This document shows, in pieces, positions 15,156 through 24,552 of a stretch of DNA of 40,099 nt; position 1 is the first letter of the stretch; the number at the start of each line of letters is the position of its first letter. The DNA lies in contig BEIG01000020.1 of assembly GCA_002898795.1 (NCBI GenBank), positions 1 to 40,099 on the forward strand. The letters are read 5' to 3'. Source of the stretch: a bacterium HR30 (GTDB lineage Bacteria; Desulfobacterota; Binatia; HRBIN30). The position numbers were made by a program, and so were the translations under genes. Below the pieces are notes generated by a model. The model ran no database searches. It saw only the letters and a program-made list of their open reading frames with translations, and was not told the DNA's origin.

Positions 15156-16346
15156 GTGACGGGTTCTTCCAAATCGGGCCAATCGCTGAGCGAGGATCTT
15201 GCGGCGCTGCGCCTTCCGCGCGAGAAGGCATGGCAGCCGCGCCGCCGGCGCCGCTGGCCGTGGGCATTGGTAGTAGCGGCGGTGGTGCTGGGTTTTGCCT
15301 TATGGTGGGGCGTGGGGGCAGCCGTGGAAGTCGGCGTGGCCGAAGCAGTGCGCGTTCGTGCGGCAGAAGCTGGGCCGCTGCCCGTGCTTTCGGGCTCTGG
15401 CTACATCGTGACCGGGGAGCGTTATGTCTCCATTGGGGTGCGGGTACCAGGCCGGATCGAGCGTTACTTCGTCGAGGAAGGGCAAAGTGTGCGAAGAGGC
15501 GATCCGCTGGTTCAGCTTGACGACCGCGACTATCGCGCACAGGTGGCCCGCGCCGAGGCGCAACTCGCACTGGCAAAAGCGCAGTGGGAATTGGCGGAAG
15601 CGGAGCTGGCGCGCGTGCGCACGTTGCACCGGCAGGGTGTCGCCTCGCAGCAAGAGCTGGACATTCAGGAGAGCCGGGCACGCGTAGCCCGAGCAGCAGT
15701 GCAGCAGGCAGAGGCCGACTTGCGCCAGGCACGAGTGAACCTCGATTACACGATCTTGCGCGCCCCGACGGATGGGGTGATTTTGGCGAAAACCAAGGAA
15801 GTTGGGGAAATTGCTGTGCCCGGTGGCTTTGCGGGCTCGGGCGATCTCATCCGCATGGCAAACTTGTCTGACATGCGGGCCCAAGTGGACGTAAACGAAG
15901 CCGACTTGAACCGCGTTTTCATGGGCCAAAAGGCGGTGGTCACGCCCGATGCGTACCCTGATGCGAAATACGAGGCCGAGGTGGTGAAGTTCTATCCCCA
16001 GGTGGACCGCTCGAAAGGCACGCTGCGGATCGAGGTGCGGTTGCTCGCTCCGGACGAAAAACTGCTTCCGGACATGAGTGCCCGCGTGACGTTCCTCTCC
16101 CAGCCCCGAGCCGAGGACGGCGATGCGCCGATGGTGTTCGTTCCCGCTGCGGCAGTTCGCCGGAACGAGCGGGGCGAAACCTTCGTGTGGGTGTTGGAAG
16201 GCGACCGCGTGCGTGCGCGAACCATCGAGGCGGGGATGACAACCGGGGGCCGCGTGCAAGTGCTAGCTGGCCTGGAAGGCAGCGAGCGTGTTGTCGTCAG
16301 CAACGTGGCCTTGCGCGAGGCTCAACGGGTGCGGGTGGCTCGTTGA
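15156..16346 (+). CDS. HlyD/MacA-type periplasmic adaptor (membrane-fusion protein)
   Basis: A 396-residue adaptor starting at GTG 15156. It has a short cytoplasmic basic N-terminus and one membrane anchor at about residues 28-48 (WPWALVVAAVVLGFALWWG). The lipoyl-like half is VRVPGRIERYFVEEGQSVRR, then a coiled-coil hairpin rich in Ala/Gln/Glu (about residues 115-195), then the second lipoyl half LDYTILRAPTDGVIL. It ends with a beta-barrel and membrane-proximal region (VFVPAAAVRRNERGE). It links the inner-membrane permeases to an outer-membrane channel. The first 55 residues before the coding start are a weakly supported leader with AAGAAAAAA. Its end overlaps the convergent APC permease gene by 50 bases. 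Confidence 0.93.
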   Translation: MTGSSKSGQSLSEDLAALRLPREKAWQPRRRRRWPWALVVAAVVLGFALWWGVGAAVEVGVAEAVRVRAAEAGPLPVLSGSGYIVTGERYVSIGVRVPGRIERYFVEEGQSVRRGDPLVQLDDRDYRAQVARAEAQLALAKAQWELAEAELARVRTLHRQGVASQQELDIQESRARVARAAVQQAEADLRQARVNLDYTILRAPTDGVILAKTKEVGEIAVPGGFAGSGDLIRMANLSDMRAQVDVNEADLNRVFMGQKAVVTPDAYPDAKYEAEVVKFYPQVDRSKGTLRIEVRLLAPDEKLLPDMSARVTFLSQPRAEDGDAPMVFVPAAAVRRNERGETFVWVLEGDRVRARTIEAGMTTGGRVQVLAGLEGSERVVVSNVALREAQRVRVAR

Positions 16347-17730
16347 GCGAGGTCTCCGTGCTGGGCGAGGCTGGCTCTAGGTGGTGCAAGCGCGCTCGCT
16401 GCGTGAAGCGCCAGTAAAAGGGCACGGCCGTCGCCGTGATGGCGAGACCTGCAGCACATTCCGCCGGGCGGCCCCAAAGCATGGCCAGGGCAATCCCTCC
16501 GTTCGCGACTAAGTACAACGCCGGCAGCCAAGGGTAGCCCCACGCACGGTATGGGCGCGGGCGATGGGGTTGGCGCTTGCGCAACGCATAGAGCGCACAC
16601 GTGTCGGCCATGGTGGCCAGCACAATGGCAAACGTGGTGTAGTCGAGAATGCGCGGAAACCCTTGCAGGAGGAGAATCAGGCCCACAGCGGTCAGGGCTT
16701 GCGCGACAATGGCCGCGTGGGGGGTCCGGTAGTGGTTGTGCACGCGGTCGACGGCCGGAAAAAAATATCCATCGAGAGCCATCGCGTAAGCGATGCGCGG
16801 ACCGACCAGAACCGTGGCGTTCAAGCAGCCGAGCACCGAAGCTAGCACCAACAAAGCCACTGCGGCCGCACCCGCGTTGCCCAGCAATACCCGCGCTGTG
16901 GCTTCGCCGACGTTCCCCTGCTGTGCCAGTTCGCCCAGGGGCAGGGCATAAAGGTAGACCACATTGAGCAGCAAGTACGCGGCAATGCACAAACCGAGGC
17001 CGAGAAAGAGGGCGCGGGGGATAATGCTTCCCGGCTCCCGGATTTCGCTGGCGACATACACGGGAGCGTTCCAGCCGAGATAACTGAACAACACGGGAGA
17101 CAAGGCGAGGCCGAACTTTGCCGCGAGGGTGTCATCGGTCGCAGTGCGAGATGCGAACAAGTGATCCCAATTTCCGTTGCCCGTCGCCAGGCCCCAACTT
17201 GCAAGCACGGCAATGGCTAGAAGCTTCAGCAGCGCAGTTACGTTGTTCAGGTTGGCACCGCGCCGGAGACCCACGTAGTTCACACCGGACACCGCGGCCA
17301 CGGTGACGCAGGCGAGCAAAATGAGGCCAGAGCGTTCCATGGGAACAAAGCGGCCGACCCCTTCGGCAAAGCCCATCGCCAGGGTCGCCACTGTGCCTGC
17401 GTAAATCACGAAGAAAGAGAGCCAACCCACGAGGAAGCCGGCAAACGGGTGGTAGGCCTCGCGCAAGTACACGTAATCCCCGCCGGCGCGTGGAAACATG
17501 GCCCCGAGCTCGGCATTGGCCAAGGCGCCGGCTAGCGAAAGCAAGCCGCCAACGAGCCAAGCGGCAAGGAAGAAAGCGGGGTCAGGCAACGTGGCCGCGA
17601 CATGACCCGGCGTGAGAAAGATGCCGGCGCCGATGATCGACGACACGCACAGCATGGTGGTATCGAAAAGCCCGAGCTGGCGGTGAAGCTGGTCTCGTGG
17701 ATGGCGTTCGTCATGGCGCGACACGGCCAT
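16297..17730 (-). CDS. APC-family amino acid/polyamine permease
   Basis: A 477-residue membrane protein with about 12 hydrophobic segments and the APC signature near the N-terminus, SSIIGAGIFLTPGHVAATL, in the first membrane helix. Later markers are ELGAMFPRAGGDYVYLREAY, the conserved second-half FSYLGWNAPVYVASEIREPG and RTPHAAIVAQ. It likely imports an amino acid or polyamine in exchange for or with a cation. The upstream frame opens to a TTG at 17772, but the ATG at 17730 is the more natural start; neither has a good Shine-Dalgarno. It is convergent with the exporter operon. Its first membrane helices are complete and no frame disruption is seen. Confidence 0.9.
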   Translation of the reverse strand: MAVSRHDERHPRDQLHRQLGLFDTTMLCVSSIIGAGIFLTPGHVAATLPDPAFFLAAWLVGGLLSLAGALANAELGAMFPRAGGDYVYLREAYHPFAGFLVGWLSFFVIYAGTVATLAMGFAEGVGRFVPMERSGLILLACVTVAAVSGVNYVGLRRGANLNNVTALLKLLAIAVLASWGLATGNGNWDHLFASRTATDDTLAAKFGLALSPVLFSYLGWNAPVYVASEIREPGSIIPRALFLGLGLCIAAYLLLNVVYLYALPLGELAQQGNVGEATARVLLGNAGAAAVALLVLASVLGCLNATVLVGPRIAYAMALDGYFFPAVDRVHNHYRTPHAAIVAQALTAVGLILLLQGFPRILDYTTFAIVLATMADTCALYALRKRQPHRPRPYRAWGYPWLPALYLVANGGIALAMLWGRPAECAAGLAITATAVPFYWRFTQRARLHHLEPASPSTETSLNEPPAPVEPRARPRC

Positions 17731-17926
17731 TCGTGTGCCACAGAGGCAATCGTTGTACCAGGGTGGACGCAAGCAGAGTTGCCAGAGGGCAGTGTCTTTC
17801 CTGATTCAAACGACGATACTGAGTGGACGGTGGCCGTTATGGTGCCCGTGGGCCTTGCCTTGCGCGGTCGAAACGCACACTAAGGGTGCCCCAGGGGTTC
17901 GCGACCCGGCGACTAGTCGTAGCCAC

Positions 17927-19292
17927 GTGATCGCGGCGTTAGCCGCGTGGGTTTGCTGGCGGCCGCTGGCATTGGGGCGAGCCTTGACGGGTGAAGGAGC
18001 AGACCCGTGTGAGGTCTTTGGGTGCAGTGATTGACGTCGCACGCCTATTGTGATGAGTGCCTCGACTCAGTGCGGCAGCCAGGAGAAATTCCTCTGGATG
18101 GGTTTTTGTTCTTGGCGGTGGTGGGTTACTTGGCGATGTTTGCCTGGCCAGTTGTGTTGTTCCTTCGCAGCGAGCGCAGCCGTGTCAGGTGGGGCTGCTG
18201 GCGTGTGTCTTGACGTTGAGTATGAGTCTCTGGAGGTTTTCCTCGTTCCCTGCCGGGGTGTGTTGCATGGACACAGCGGAAAACATGCGGCTCTTTTACC
18301 GCACCGAGAACTTCCACTGGTCGTTTTTGTTTCTCGAAAGTCGTGCCCCGATGGGACAAGGCTTCGATTTTCTCCCTATTTACTTTTTGAATCTGGTCTT
18401 CAAAAACTTTTACGGAGAACGGGTCGTGGGGCTCCTGTCCCACCTTTTGTTGGTACTGGGCGCTAGTGCGTTGTTGCCACGTCGCGGGTTCTTGGTCGGT
18501 CTGGCCTTGGTTGCGGTGTGGCCTGCATTCCTGTGGCCTTCGCGCCATATGCAGGGAACCTCGCTGCTGCTAGGGGAACTGGGCTTGATCGGATGCCTGA
18601 TGGCGCTGCGGCGGTCCTTTAGTTGGAAGGCGGCGTTGGGCGCTGTCGGCTGTCTTAGCTACTTGTCCTGGGCTTATCTTCCCATCCGTGTGGTTTACGT
18701 TTTTCCTCTGCTGTTTCTGTGGCGACAGCCAAAGAGGGCATTGGTTGTGTACGGGCTGTTCAGCGTGCCTTTGTTCCTTACGCTCGTCGTGCTGCCTTGG
18801 TATGTGCGGCAACCCGTCCAGTGGCGATTGCTGCCCGGTCGCGTGGTCCACGGAGAGTATCGAATTCCCTCGCTGAGCGACCTGGTTGCAAGTCTGCGCT
18901 CGTTTGTCGACCCTCGGGCCGGGGTAACGAGCACGGCATCGCTTCGAGGGGTGCAAGCGTTGCCTTGGTCGGCCATTCCATTCGTTTTGTGGGGCTCCCT
19001 CCGCGGGCCTTTTGGTGTTACTGGCCTCGTCGCCACGGCTCCGGACGTTTTTTCTTCAGGGACCGCTGGGCGCAGTCACCGATCGATGGCAACACCGCTG
19101 CCTTTAGCGTTTGCAGCCGCCAGCGCGCCCAGCAATGCGGTTTTTGCGGGGATCGTTGCCACGGAGGCCATTGGGCGATGGGTTTGGCTGAACTTCACGG
19201 CTAGACCGCTTTTGTTTCGGTGGCACGGGGGCTACGAAGGGCTGTTCCCATGTGAGCACGTGATCCCCACGCCGGAGTGGTGCTCTTCGTGA
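17927..19292 (+). pseudogene. Frameshifted multi-spanning membrane protein (glycosyltransferase-like)
   Basis: Coding signal is spread over three frames that follow each other: a GTG-started frame at 17927-18034 (VIAALAAWVCWRPLALG), then 18031-18213 (GFLFLAVVGYLAMFAWPVVL), then 18057-19292 (from about 18195 onwards: LLACVLTLSMSLWRF and at least six further hydrophobic segments). Each step is a loss of one base; the second is in the GGGG run at 18191-18194, where a fifth G restores RVRWG-LLACVL. Hydrophobic segments alternate with loops in the manner of GT39/PMT-like enzymes, but the family motif with acidic pair is not clear. After about 18,985 the frame may shift again. It is either a decaying gene or one damaged by consensus errors. 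Confidence 0.55.
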
Positions 19293-19432
19293 GGGTGGGC
19301 AATCCGGTGTCTCGGAGGAGAGCTGGGTTCTTTAGCCTGGTTTCCCGCACGAGCACGGCCTAGTTTCGCCCCAGCCTGCGAAACTGCACCATGGTGATGG
19401 TACCGTGCCGGCGACCTGATAAGGTGGTGCCT

Positions 19433-20467
19433 ATGAAGCGACGGATGGCAGGCCAGGTTGTGGTCAGTTTGGTCGTTGGCGCCGTGTTTTTGGCGCTAGC
19501 GTTTCGCAATGTTTCTGCCCAGAACTTGCTCGAAACGCTGCGGAACTTTCGCTGGCCATGGCTCATTGCCGCCGTGGTGGTGAGCTTTCTCCTGATGCTG
19601 TTGCGGGCTTGGCGTTGGCAGCTCGAGTTGCGCCCGTTGGAGCATGTGCCGTTCGGGCGAATGTGGGCGGTCACCTCGGTAGCCTACAGTGCCATCAACT
19701 TGATCCCTGCACGGCTCGGGGAAGTGGTGCGCCCTTGGCTCGTGGCCCAGTTCTCTGGCGTGAGGATGTCGCAGGCCATTGGCAGTTTAGTGGTCGAGAA
19801 GCTCATGGATTCGTTTTGTATCGTGACCTACATGCTGGCCGCGCTGCTACTCGTGGAGCAGCTTCCGGCTTGGGCACGAAGGGCCGCCGTGTTTCCCGCT
19901 GTGTTTACCGCTTTGTTCGCGGTCATTGTGGGGTTGGCCTATTGGCGGGGGGAGCAGTTCGTTCAGCGGCGCCTCGTTTCGTGGCTGCCGCACCGCATGG
20001 GGCTGGCAGTGCAGCGCGCGCTACACGCAGTGTTGGAAGGCATGCAGGTGCTGCCCGATGGGCGTTTACTGTCGCGCGTGTTTTTCGTGTCGCTGGTGCT
20101 GTGGTCTTTACCCATCGTGTCGAGCTGGATTGTCATGAAGGGCTTCGGGTTTCCGGTTCCGTTTTCTGCCGCGTTGTTGGTGTTCGTCTTCATTGGTGTA
20201 GCGACGGCGCTACCCAACCCACCGGCGATGGTGGGACCGTTCCAGTACGCCTGTATCTTGGCGCTTGGCATTTACGGAGTTGAACAAGATGCAGCGCTTG
20301 TGTTCGGGCTCCTCCTCAATGCCCTGCAAGTGTTTACGATCGTGGGGCAAGGCATCGTTGGTGCGTTGCTGTTGGGCCTGAGCTGGAGCGACGTGCGTCG
20401 GGCCAGCCAATGGGTCGGAGCCAGCCAAGCGGCCGAGGGCTCAGCGGCTCGGGCCCTGGGCGACTGA
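19433..20467 (+). CDS. AglD/UPF0104-type membrane protein (flippase-like)
   Basis: A 344-residue polytopic protein of the lysylphosphatidylglycerol synthase transmembrane-domain family. Key segments are LLRAWRWQLELRPL, SVAYSAINLIPARLGEVVRP (the conserved NxxxPxRxGE motif), VVEKLMDSF and FIGVATALPNPPAMVGPFQY. The family carries a flippase-like membrane module; stand-alone members have no catalytic C-terminal domain, as here. The start ATG at 19433 follows AAGGTGGTGCCT and is preferred over 19391. The end overlaps the convergent CDP-alcohol phosphatidyltransferase gene by 27 bases, so a role in lipid or glycolipid handling is plausible but not shown. Confidence 0.88.
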   Translation: MKRRMAGQVVVSLVVGAVFLALAFRNVSAQNLLETLRNFRWPWLIAAVVVSFLLMLLRAWRWQLELRPLEHVPFGRMWAVTSVAYSAINLIPARLGEVVRPWLVAQFSGVRMSQAIGSLVVEKLMDSFCIVTYMLAALLLVEQLPAWARRAAVFPAVFTALFAVIVGLAYWRGEQFVQRRLVSWLPHRMGLAVQRALHAVLEGMQVLPDGRLLSRVFFVSLVLWSLPIVSSWIVMKGFGFPVPFSAALLVFVFIGVATALPNPPAMVGPFQYACILALGIYGVEQDAALVFGLLLNALQVFTIVGQGIVGALLLGLSWSDVRRASQWVGASQAAEGSAARALGD

Positions 20468-21022
20468 GCTGCGACCGACCCACCCCATCATCCACAGGGG
20501 AGCCGTGGAATAGACGGGCACGGCAACAAAGAGCATGTGAACCACGCTCGTTGGCAGCCAGCCGAGAGCCAGAGAGAAGTTGGCTACGAGGACTCCGAGC
20601 AGCACGTAGTTGCCGACGCCGCCCCAGTGTCCGATGCGGTCGGCCAAGGTGGCTCGGACTTGGATGGGCTGGCCCCGGCATGTGCGGAGGACGTAAGCTG
20701 AAAACGCGAACAAGATGCTTGCTGGGACCCACCAAGGGGCTACACCCATGACGACGTAGGTCCCGAAGCCAGTGGTGAGGAAGGCGATGTCCGCGCCATG
20801 GTCGAGCCAGCGTCCGTAGCTGGAGTCTTCGCGAACGCGGCGCGCCCAGCGTCCGTCGATCACATCACTCCAAACCGCAAAGGCAAATAGGCTAGCGGCT
20901 ACGAGCCCTGCAGTGGGGCGACCATGCCCGGCTTGCCACACGCACCAGGAGAACGCTGGTGCAGCCAGAAGGCGGCTTACAGTCAGTACGTTGGCCGCAG
21001 AACTCACGACTCGGGGAGACAC
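20441..21022 (-). CDS. CDP-alcohol phosphatidyltransferase family protein
   Basis: A 193-residue membrane enzyme with a complete CDP-alcohol signature, D-x2-DG-x2-AR-x8-G-x3-D-x3-D, in the segment DVIDGRWARRVREDSSYGRW followed by LDHGAD. All four catalytic Asp residues are present. About five or six hydrophobic segments surround it. The family transfers an alcohol phosphate from CDP-diacylglycerol or a related donor to an acceptor; the acceptor cannot be told. It starts at a GTG at 21022 with a weak GAG upstream, 12 bases after the lipoprotein gene, so it is likely the last gene of the acyl-CoA synthetase transcript. Confidence 0.85.
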   Translation of the reverse strand: MSPRVVSSAANVLTVSRLLAAPAFSWCVWQAGHGRPTAGLVAASLFAFAVWSDVIDGRWARRVREDSSYGRWLDHGADIAFLTTGFGTYVVMGVAPWWVPASILFAFSAYVLRTCRGQPIQVRATLADRIGHWGGVGNYVLLGVLVANFSLALGWLPTSVVHMLFVAVPVYSTAPLWMMGWVGRSSVAQGPSR

Positions 21023-21034
21023 GGCGAGCCGATC

Positions 21035-21499
21035 TCAACTCCCCTGACGCAAGAGCGACCGCACCTCGCTGGTTTCCCGCAGTAACTGATTCATCCTCTG
21101 CACCCAGGGCGCCGGCGCATTGGCAGCTTGTGAGCCATCCTCAGCTTCTACCTTTGCCGCAGCGCGGCCAGAAGCGTCACCCTCTCGTAGGGTGGCCAGC
21201 AATTCCTTGTGACTCGCAACGAGTGCGGCAAACTTTTGATAGGAAGCTTGCTGAGCGTACCCTGACTGACCATGTAGAAAAAGTTCGGCCTCGCGGATCT
21301 CACGGGCATAACGGTCGAGGGCCTGATCGAGATCGCCATTTTCTTCGAGACTCCGCAAGCTCTCCACAGCGGCCGTGGTCACTGCACCCAAGTGACGCTC
21401 GGCCCGTGCCGCGTAAGAGCCATCGGAACAGCCGGCCACTGCTACCAAGCTCCCGCACAAGACGCTCCAGCCAGCCCAACGCCGGAAGGTCGTGGGCAA
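21035..21499 (-). CDS. Small putative lipoprotein
   Basis: A predicted 154-residue protein from a TTG at 21499, just 4 bases after the end of the acyl-CoA synthetase gene. The start could be earlier (an ATG at 21547 lies inside the upstream gene). The N-terminal hydrophobic segment SVLCGSLVAVAGC ends in a lipobox (VAGC), so the mature protein would be lipid-anchored at its Cys. The rest is helical and charged, with QALDRYAREIREAELFLHG and MNQLLRETSEVRSLLRQ. There is no recognisable family. It lies between a fatty-acid activating enzyme and a CDP-alcohol phosphatidyltransferase and may be co-transcribed. Confidence 0.65.
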   Translation of the reverse strand: MPTTFRRWAGWSVLCGSLVAVAGCSDGSYAARAERHLGAVTTAAVESLRSLEENGDLDQALDRYAREIREAELFLHGQSGYAQQASYQKFAALVASHKELLATLREGDASGRAAAKVEAEDGSQAANAPAPWVQRMNQLLRETSEVRSLLRQGS

Positions 21500-21503
21500 T
21501 GCG

Positions 21504-23327
21504 CTAGCCCTGGTACATCTGTTCGATGAGGTGAGCGTACTTCTCATGGATAACTCGCCGCTTCATCTTCATCGTCGGGGTCAGTTCCCCGGAGTCTATG
21601 GTCCACTCTTGCGGAACGATAACGAACTTCTTGATGCGCTCGACTTGGCTCAAGTTCTGGTTGACTTCTTCGATGTAGCCTTGCACGACGCTTTGCACCT
21701 TGGGGTGCTGGGCAAGAACACTCAAGTCTGCCGGCAAATCCTGCTGCTGTGCCCATGCCAAGGTCGTTTCTGGGTCGAGCACGATGAGAGCGGACACAAA
21801 CGGTCGCCGATCGCCGATAACACACGCCTGCCCGATCAAGGGCTTTTGCTTGAGCATGTTTTCGATGTTGGACGGCGCGATGTTTTTGCCCCCCGCCGTA
21901 ATGATGATTTCCTTTTTGCGATCGACGATGCGAATGTAGCCCTCTTCGTCGATGGTGGCGATATCGCCGGAGTGGAGCCAGCCATCGGCATCAAAGGTCT
22001 CTCGGGTGAGCTCGGGTTCCTTGTAGTATCCGGCGGTGACATTGCCGCCGCGGACCAGGAGTTCCCCGTCCTCTGCAAGCTTCACTTCCACCCCAGGGAT
22101 CGCCTGGCCCACAGTGCCAATTTTGATCGCGCCGGGCCGGTTCCACGAAGTCGGACCGGTGTCTTCCGACTGACCGTACACCTCGGCAATCGGTACCCCA
22201 ATGGCGCAAAACCATTCGATGAGTTCGGGTGCGATGGGTGCGGCGCCACTCGACGCGACCTTGATTGCATCGAGCCCGACTCGTTCCCGAATCATGGCGG
22301 TGATGAATGCCGCGTTTTGCGCTTGCTCCTCGATCTCCGGGGGCACGGGCTCCCCGCGCTGCTCCAAGCGGACTTTCTGTAAGCTCACCTCGATTGCGTG
22401 CTTCACCATCGAGCGCTGGGGCTCGTCGAGTTTCTCGATTGCAGCCACGAGCCCAGCATGAAGCTTCTCCCAGATGCGCGGTACCGCAAAGAAGAATTCG
22501 GGTCGCACTTCCCGCAAATAATCGCCAAGCTGCTGTGGGTTGGGGCAAAAGTAGCAAGTAGTAGCGCCTTTGAGGTGCAGGTAATAGCCGGCCATGCGTT
22601 CCGCGATGTGGGCGAGGGGTAAGTAAGAAATGTGACGCATTCCTGGGGAGCGGGGGAAAAGCCGATCCAGCGACTCCGCCGTCCAACACACGTTGTAGTG
22701 GGTGACCATGACCCCCTTGGGTGGGCCGGTGGTTCCGGAGGTGTAAATCAATGTTGCCAGGTCCTCAGGCTTTACGGCCTTCCAGCGCCGGTCCACTTCT
22801 TTACGAGCGGCATCGTCGCCTTGCGCTTCCACTGCAGCGAGGCTGTGGACAGTCGGGTCGCCCGTGATTCGCTCGGCATCGTCGATGACCACGATGTGGC
22901 GCAGCTTGGAAAGCTGAGAGCGAATCGAGGCGAGTTTGCCATACACGTCCGGATTTTCGGCTACGAACAAGGCCGCCTCGCAGTGGTTCAAAATGTACTC
23001 GATTTGCGGTGGCGCGAGGGTGCTGTAAATCGTTACCGGCACAGCGCCGGCGTGCAATGCAGCTAAGTCGACCAGATAGTGCTCCGGCCGGTTCGAGGCC
23101 AAGATTGCCACAAACTCGCCAGGCTGGATTCCGAGCTTGACCAAGCCCGCGGCCAGCGCATGCACTCGCTCGCGGTATTGACGCCAAGTCGACGATTGCC
23201 ACCCATCTGCTGTCTTCCACTTGAGGGCGTCGAGGTCGGGATACTTCTCCACTGCATCCTGAAACAAGGTGCAAACGGTTTGGCCAGCTACTTTGCGATC
23301 AATGTCCGCTCGCTCTGCTTGGCTCAT
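21504..23327 (-). CDS. Long-chain acyl-CoA synthetase (AMP-forming)
   Basis: A 607-residue ANL-superfamily ligase. The phosphate loop is TLIYTSGTTGPPKGVMVTHY (about residues 190-209); A5-type motif is YGQSEDTGPTSWN; the DGWLHSGDIATIDEEGYI motif ends in the conserved Asp, followed by RIVDRKKEIIITAGGKNIAP; the catalytic Lys lies in PTMKMKRR at the C-terminus. Long insertions and the HIAERMAGYY and PEFFFAVPRIWEKL segments place it with the long-chain (bubblegum/FadD15-like) group. The ATG at 23327 is preferred: it has GGAGG 9 bases upstream and it overlaps the stop of the broken upstream gene as ATGA. It makes long-chain acyl-CoA for degradation or lipid synthesis. Confidence 0.95.
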   Translation of the reverse strand: MSQAERADIDRKVAGQTVCTLFQDAVEKYPDLDALKWKTADGWQSSTWRQYRERVHALAAGLVKLGIQPGEFVAILASNRPEHYLVDLAALHAGAVPVTIYSTLAPPQIEYILNHCEAALFVAENPDVYGKLASIRSQLSKLRHIVVIDDAERITGDPTVHSLAAVEAQGDDAARKEVDRRWKAVKPEDLATLIYTSGTTGPPKGVMVTHYNVCWTAESLDRLFPRSPGMRHISYLPLAHIAERMAGYYLHLKGATTCYFCPNPQQLGDYLREVRPEFFFAVPRIWEKLHAGLVAAIEKLDEPQRSMVKHAIEVSLQKVRLEQRGEPVPPEIEEQAQNAAFITAMIRERVGLDAIKVASSGAAPIAPELIEWFCAIGVPIAEVYGQSEDTGPTSWNRPGAIKIGTVGQAIPGVEVKLAEDGELLVRGGNVTAGYYKEPELTRETFDADGWLHSGDIATIDEEGYIRIVDRKKEIIITAGGKNIAPSNIENMLKQKPLIGQACVIGDRRPFVSALIVLDPETTLAWAQQQDLPADLSVLAQHPKVQSVVQGYIEEVNQNLSQVERIKKFVIVPQEWTIDSGELTPTMKMKRRVIHEKYAHLIEQMYQG

Positions 23328-23956
23328 CCAGCGCGTCCTCCAATTCGATCGAAGTTTTTGTCTGAGCTTAGTCGCAAGGATAGCCTGGGGGCAACAGCCG
23401 ACGGCAGAAAGCCGTCGTTTTGCAGCTCCGCCACGACAGTAGCCGCCCGTTCTTCGATCACGCGTTCGTCGGTTGTCAACGGGTTCGGGCCAGGGCAACC
23501 ACGGCCACAGGTTCACCCGCTCGCGATACGGGCGCATTTGCTGTGCACCGGTTGGAGTGCGCGCTTGATACAGTAAGTTCCACCGTCACCGGCTGCCGGA
23601 GCGGCACGAGACCAAGCGTGAGACTGGCGAACGTTGCGTTTGCAAGCGCACCGGCGGCTGAAGGATATCCAGTTCGGCGCAGGGTTGCGGCCAGCTCCAG
23701 ATGCTTCTGCGCACTCGTGCCTGGCTCCACCACGATTGCCCCGGCATTTTGCAGGGCAGTGACCAACGCTGCGCGGACGCGTCCGTGCTGCAGGTCGGGC
23801 CGTCGGCCTCCAAGGCCGAAATCCAGCGAAAACCAAAGCACCGGACTCGTCCAGCTCAACCGCACCGACACGGGAACCCTTGGTTCGAACCACCCCGAAC
23901 GATGCGTCGAACAACCGGAAGCACAGCAGCACCTCAGCCAGGTGAACGATTGCCAT
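23324..23956 (-). pseudogene. Frameshifted putative lipoprotein upstream of acyl-CoA synthetase
   Basis: Coding signal passes through two frames. From about 23956 an N-terminal segment with a Cys-rich, lipobox-like ASGC (Cys at 23913) is followed in frame by a mature part containing VSVRLSWTSPVLWFSLDFG, AALVTALQNAGAIVVEPGTS and ASLTLGLVPLRQPVTVELTV, the last resembling the SGLTLGLIP element of small bacterial lipoproteins. This frame ends at a TGA at 23476. The next frame continues TTDERVIEERAATVVAELQN to a stop that overlaps the acyl-CoA synthetase ATG as ATGA. The change is a single-base loss near 23480. The start is also in doubt: the ATG at 23956 is in the other frame from the mature part. 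The family is not named with confidence. Confidence 0.45.
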
Positions 23957-24291
23957 GTTCCGCCATTGCCGTTGCCTCTGCGGTTCCTCTTCCCGTTAGG
24001 GCCCCAGTTTAACCACGGCTCCAGCCAGAAAGAGGGCAAGCAGAATCGCAGGTGTGCCACGGTTGCTATCGTAGCCCATTTGCCGTCGATGATGCCGTGG
24101 CTGCCAAGCCGGAGTCTCGCCAAACGACGCGGCCATCGCTTTTGGAGCAGTACCCAGTTGGGGCCGTGGCGCATACGGCGGGAAGGCAGTCGATCGAGAG
24201 CCACAGGGGGATGCAGGTGGAAAGTGGATTGCCTCGGGGCGTTCGCTCGGATAGTCTCGGGCCGCTTTTTGACTGAAGGGAGGAGGCTCTG
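23957..24291. other. 335-base stretch upstream of the bufferin operon
   Basis: It separates the 5' end of the broken lipoprotein (minus) from bufA (plus). No intact gene was seen. A minus-strand hydrophobic segment near 24050 (GTPAILLALFLAGAVVKLG) followed by a stop could be a remnant or an alternative start of the broken lipoprotein. The plus-strand promoter candidate is listed separately. Confidence 0.35.
24229..24257 (+). promoter_or_regulatory. Possible bufA promoter
   Basis: TTGCCT (24229-24234) and TAGTCT (24252-24257) are spaced by 17 bases, a fair but not strong sigma-70 match (4/6 and 3/6). Transcription would start near 24264, giving a leader of about 28 bases that carries the strong binding site GGGAGGAGG, 5 bases before the ATG at 24292. 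No ECF-sigma or repressor site was recognised. Confidence 0.25.
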
Positions 24292-24552
24292 ATGAAAGGT
24301 GCGAAAGGTTTCGCGATTGCTGCGGCGGCGGCGGCCTTGTTCGTTTCGAAGGCTGTGAGCGCCGGCAGTCATGAGGGCACGGCCGAAGCAAAAAAGGTCA
24401 AGTGCGAAGGAGTCAACGAGTGCAGGGGTAAGGGGGAATGTGGCGGCGCTACGCACGACTGTGCGGGGAAGAACGAATGCAAGGGAAAGGGCTGGGTCGA
24501 GATCTCGGCTGAGGAATGCAAAGCCAAGGGCGGGAAGATCAAGGAAAATTGA
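24292..24552 (+). CDS. bufA2: Bufferin precursor peptide (BufA2-like)
   Basis: An 86-residue secreted, Cys-rich precursor. Residues 1-24 are a signal peptide (AAAAAALFVS then AVSA, cleavage after Ala24). The mature part has six Cys (38, 44, 50, 57, 63, 76) in the repeat KCEGVNEC, ECGG, CAGKNECKGKGW, the pattern of type 2 bufferins. In known bufferins a MNIO enzyme converts core Cys to 5-thiooxazole groups and the exported peptide binds copper. The genes for such an enzyme and its DUF2063 partner follow at once, which makes the assignment strong. GGGAGGAGG lies 5 bases before the ATG. Stop TGA overlaps the next start as TTGA. Confidence 0.85.
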   Translation: MKGAKGFAIAAAAAALFVSKAVSAGSHEGTAEAKKVKCEGVNECRGKGECGGATHDCAGKNECKGKGWVEISAEECKAKGGKIKEN

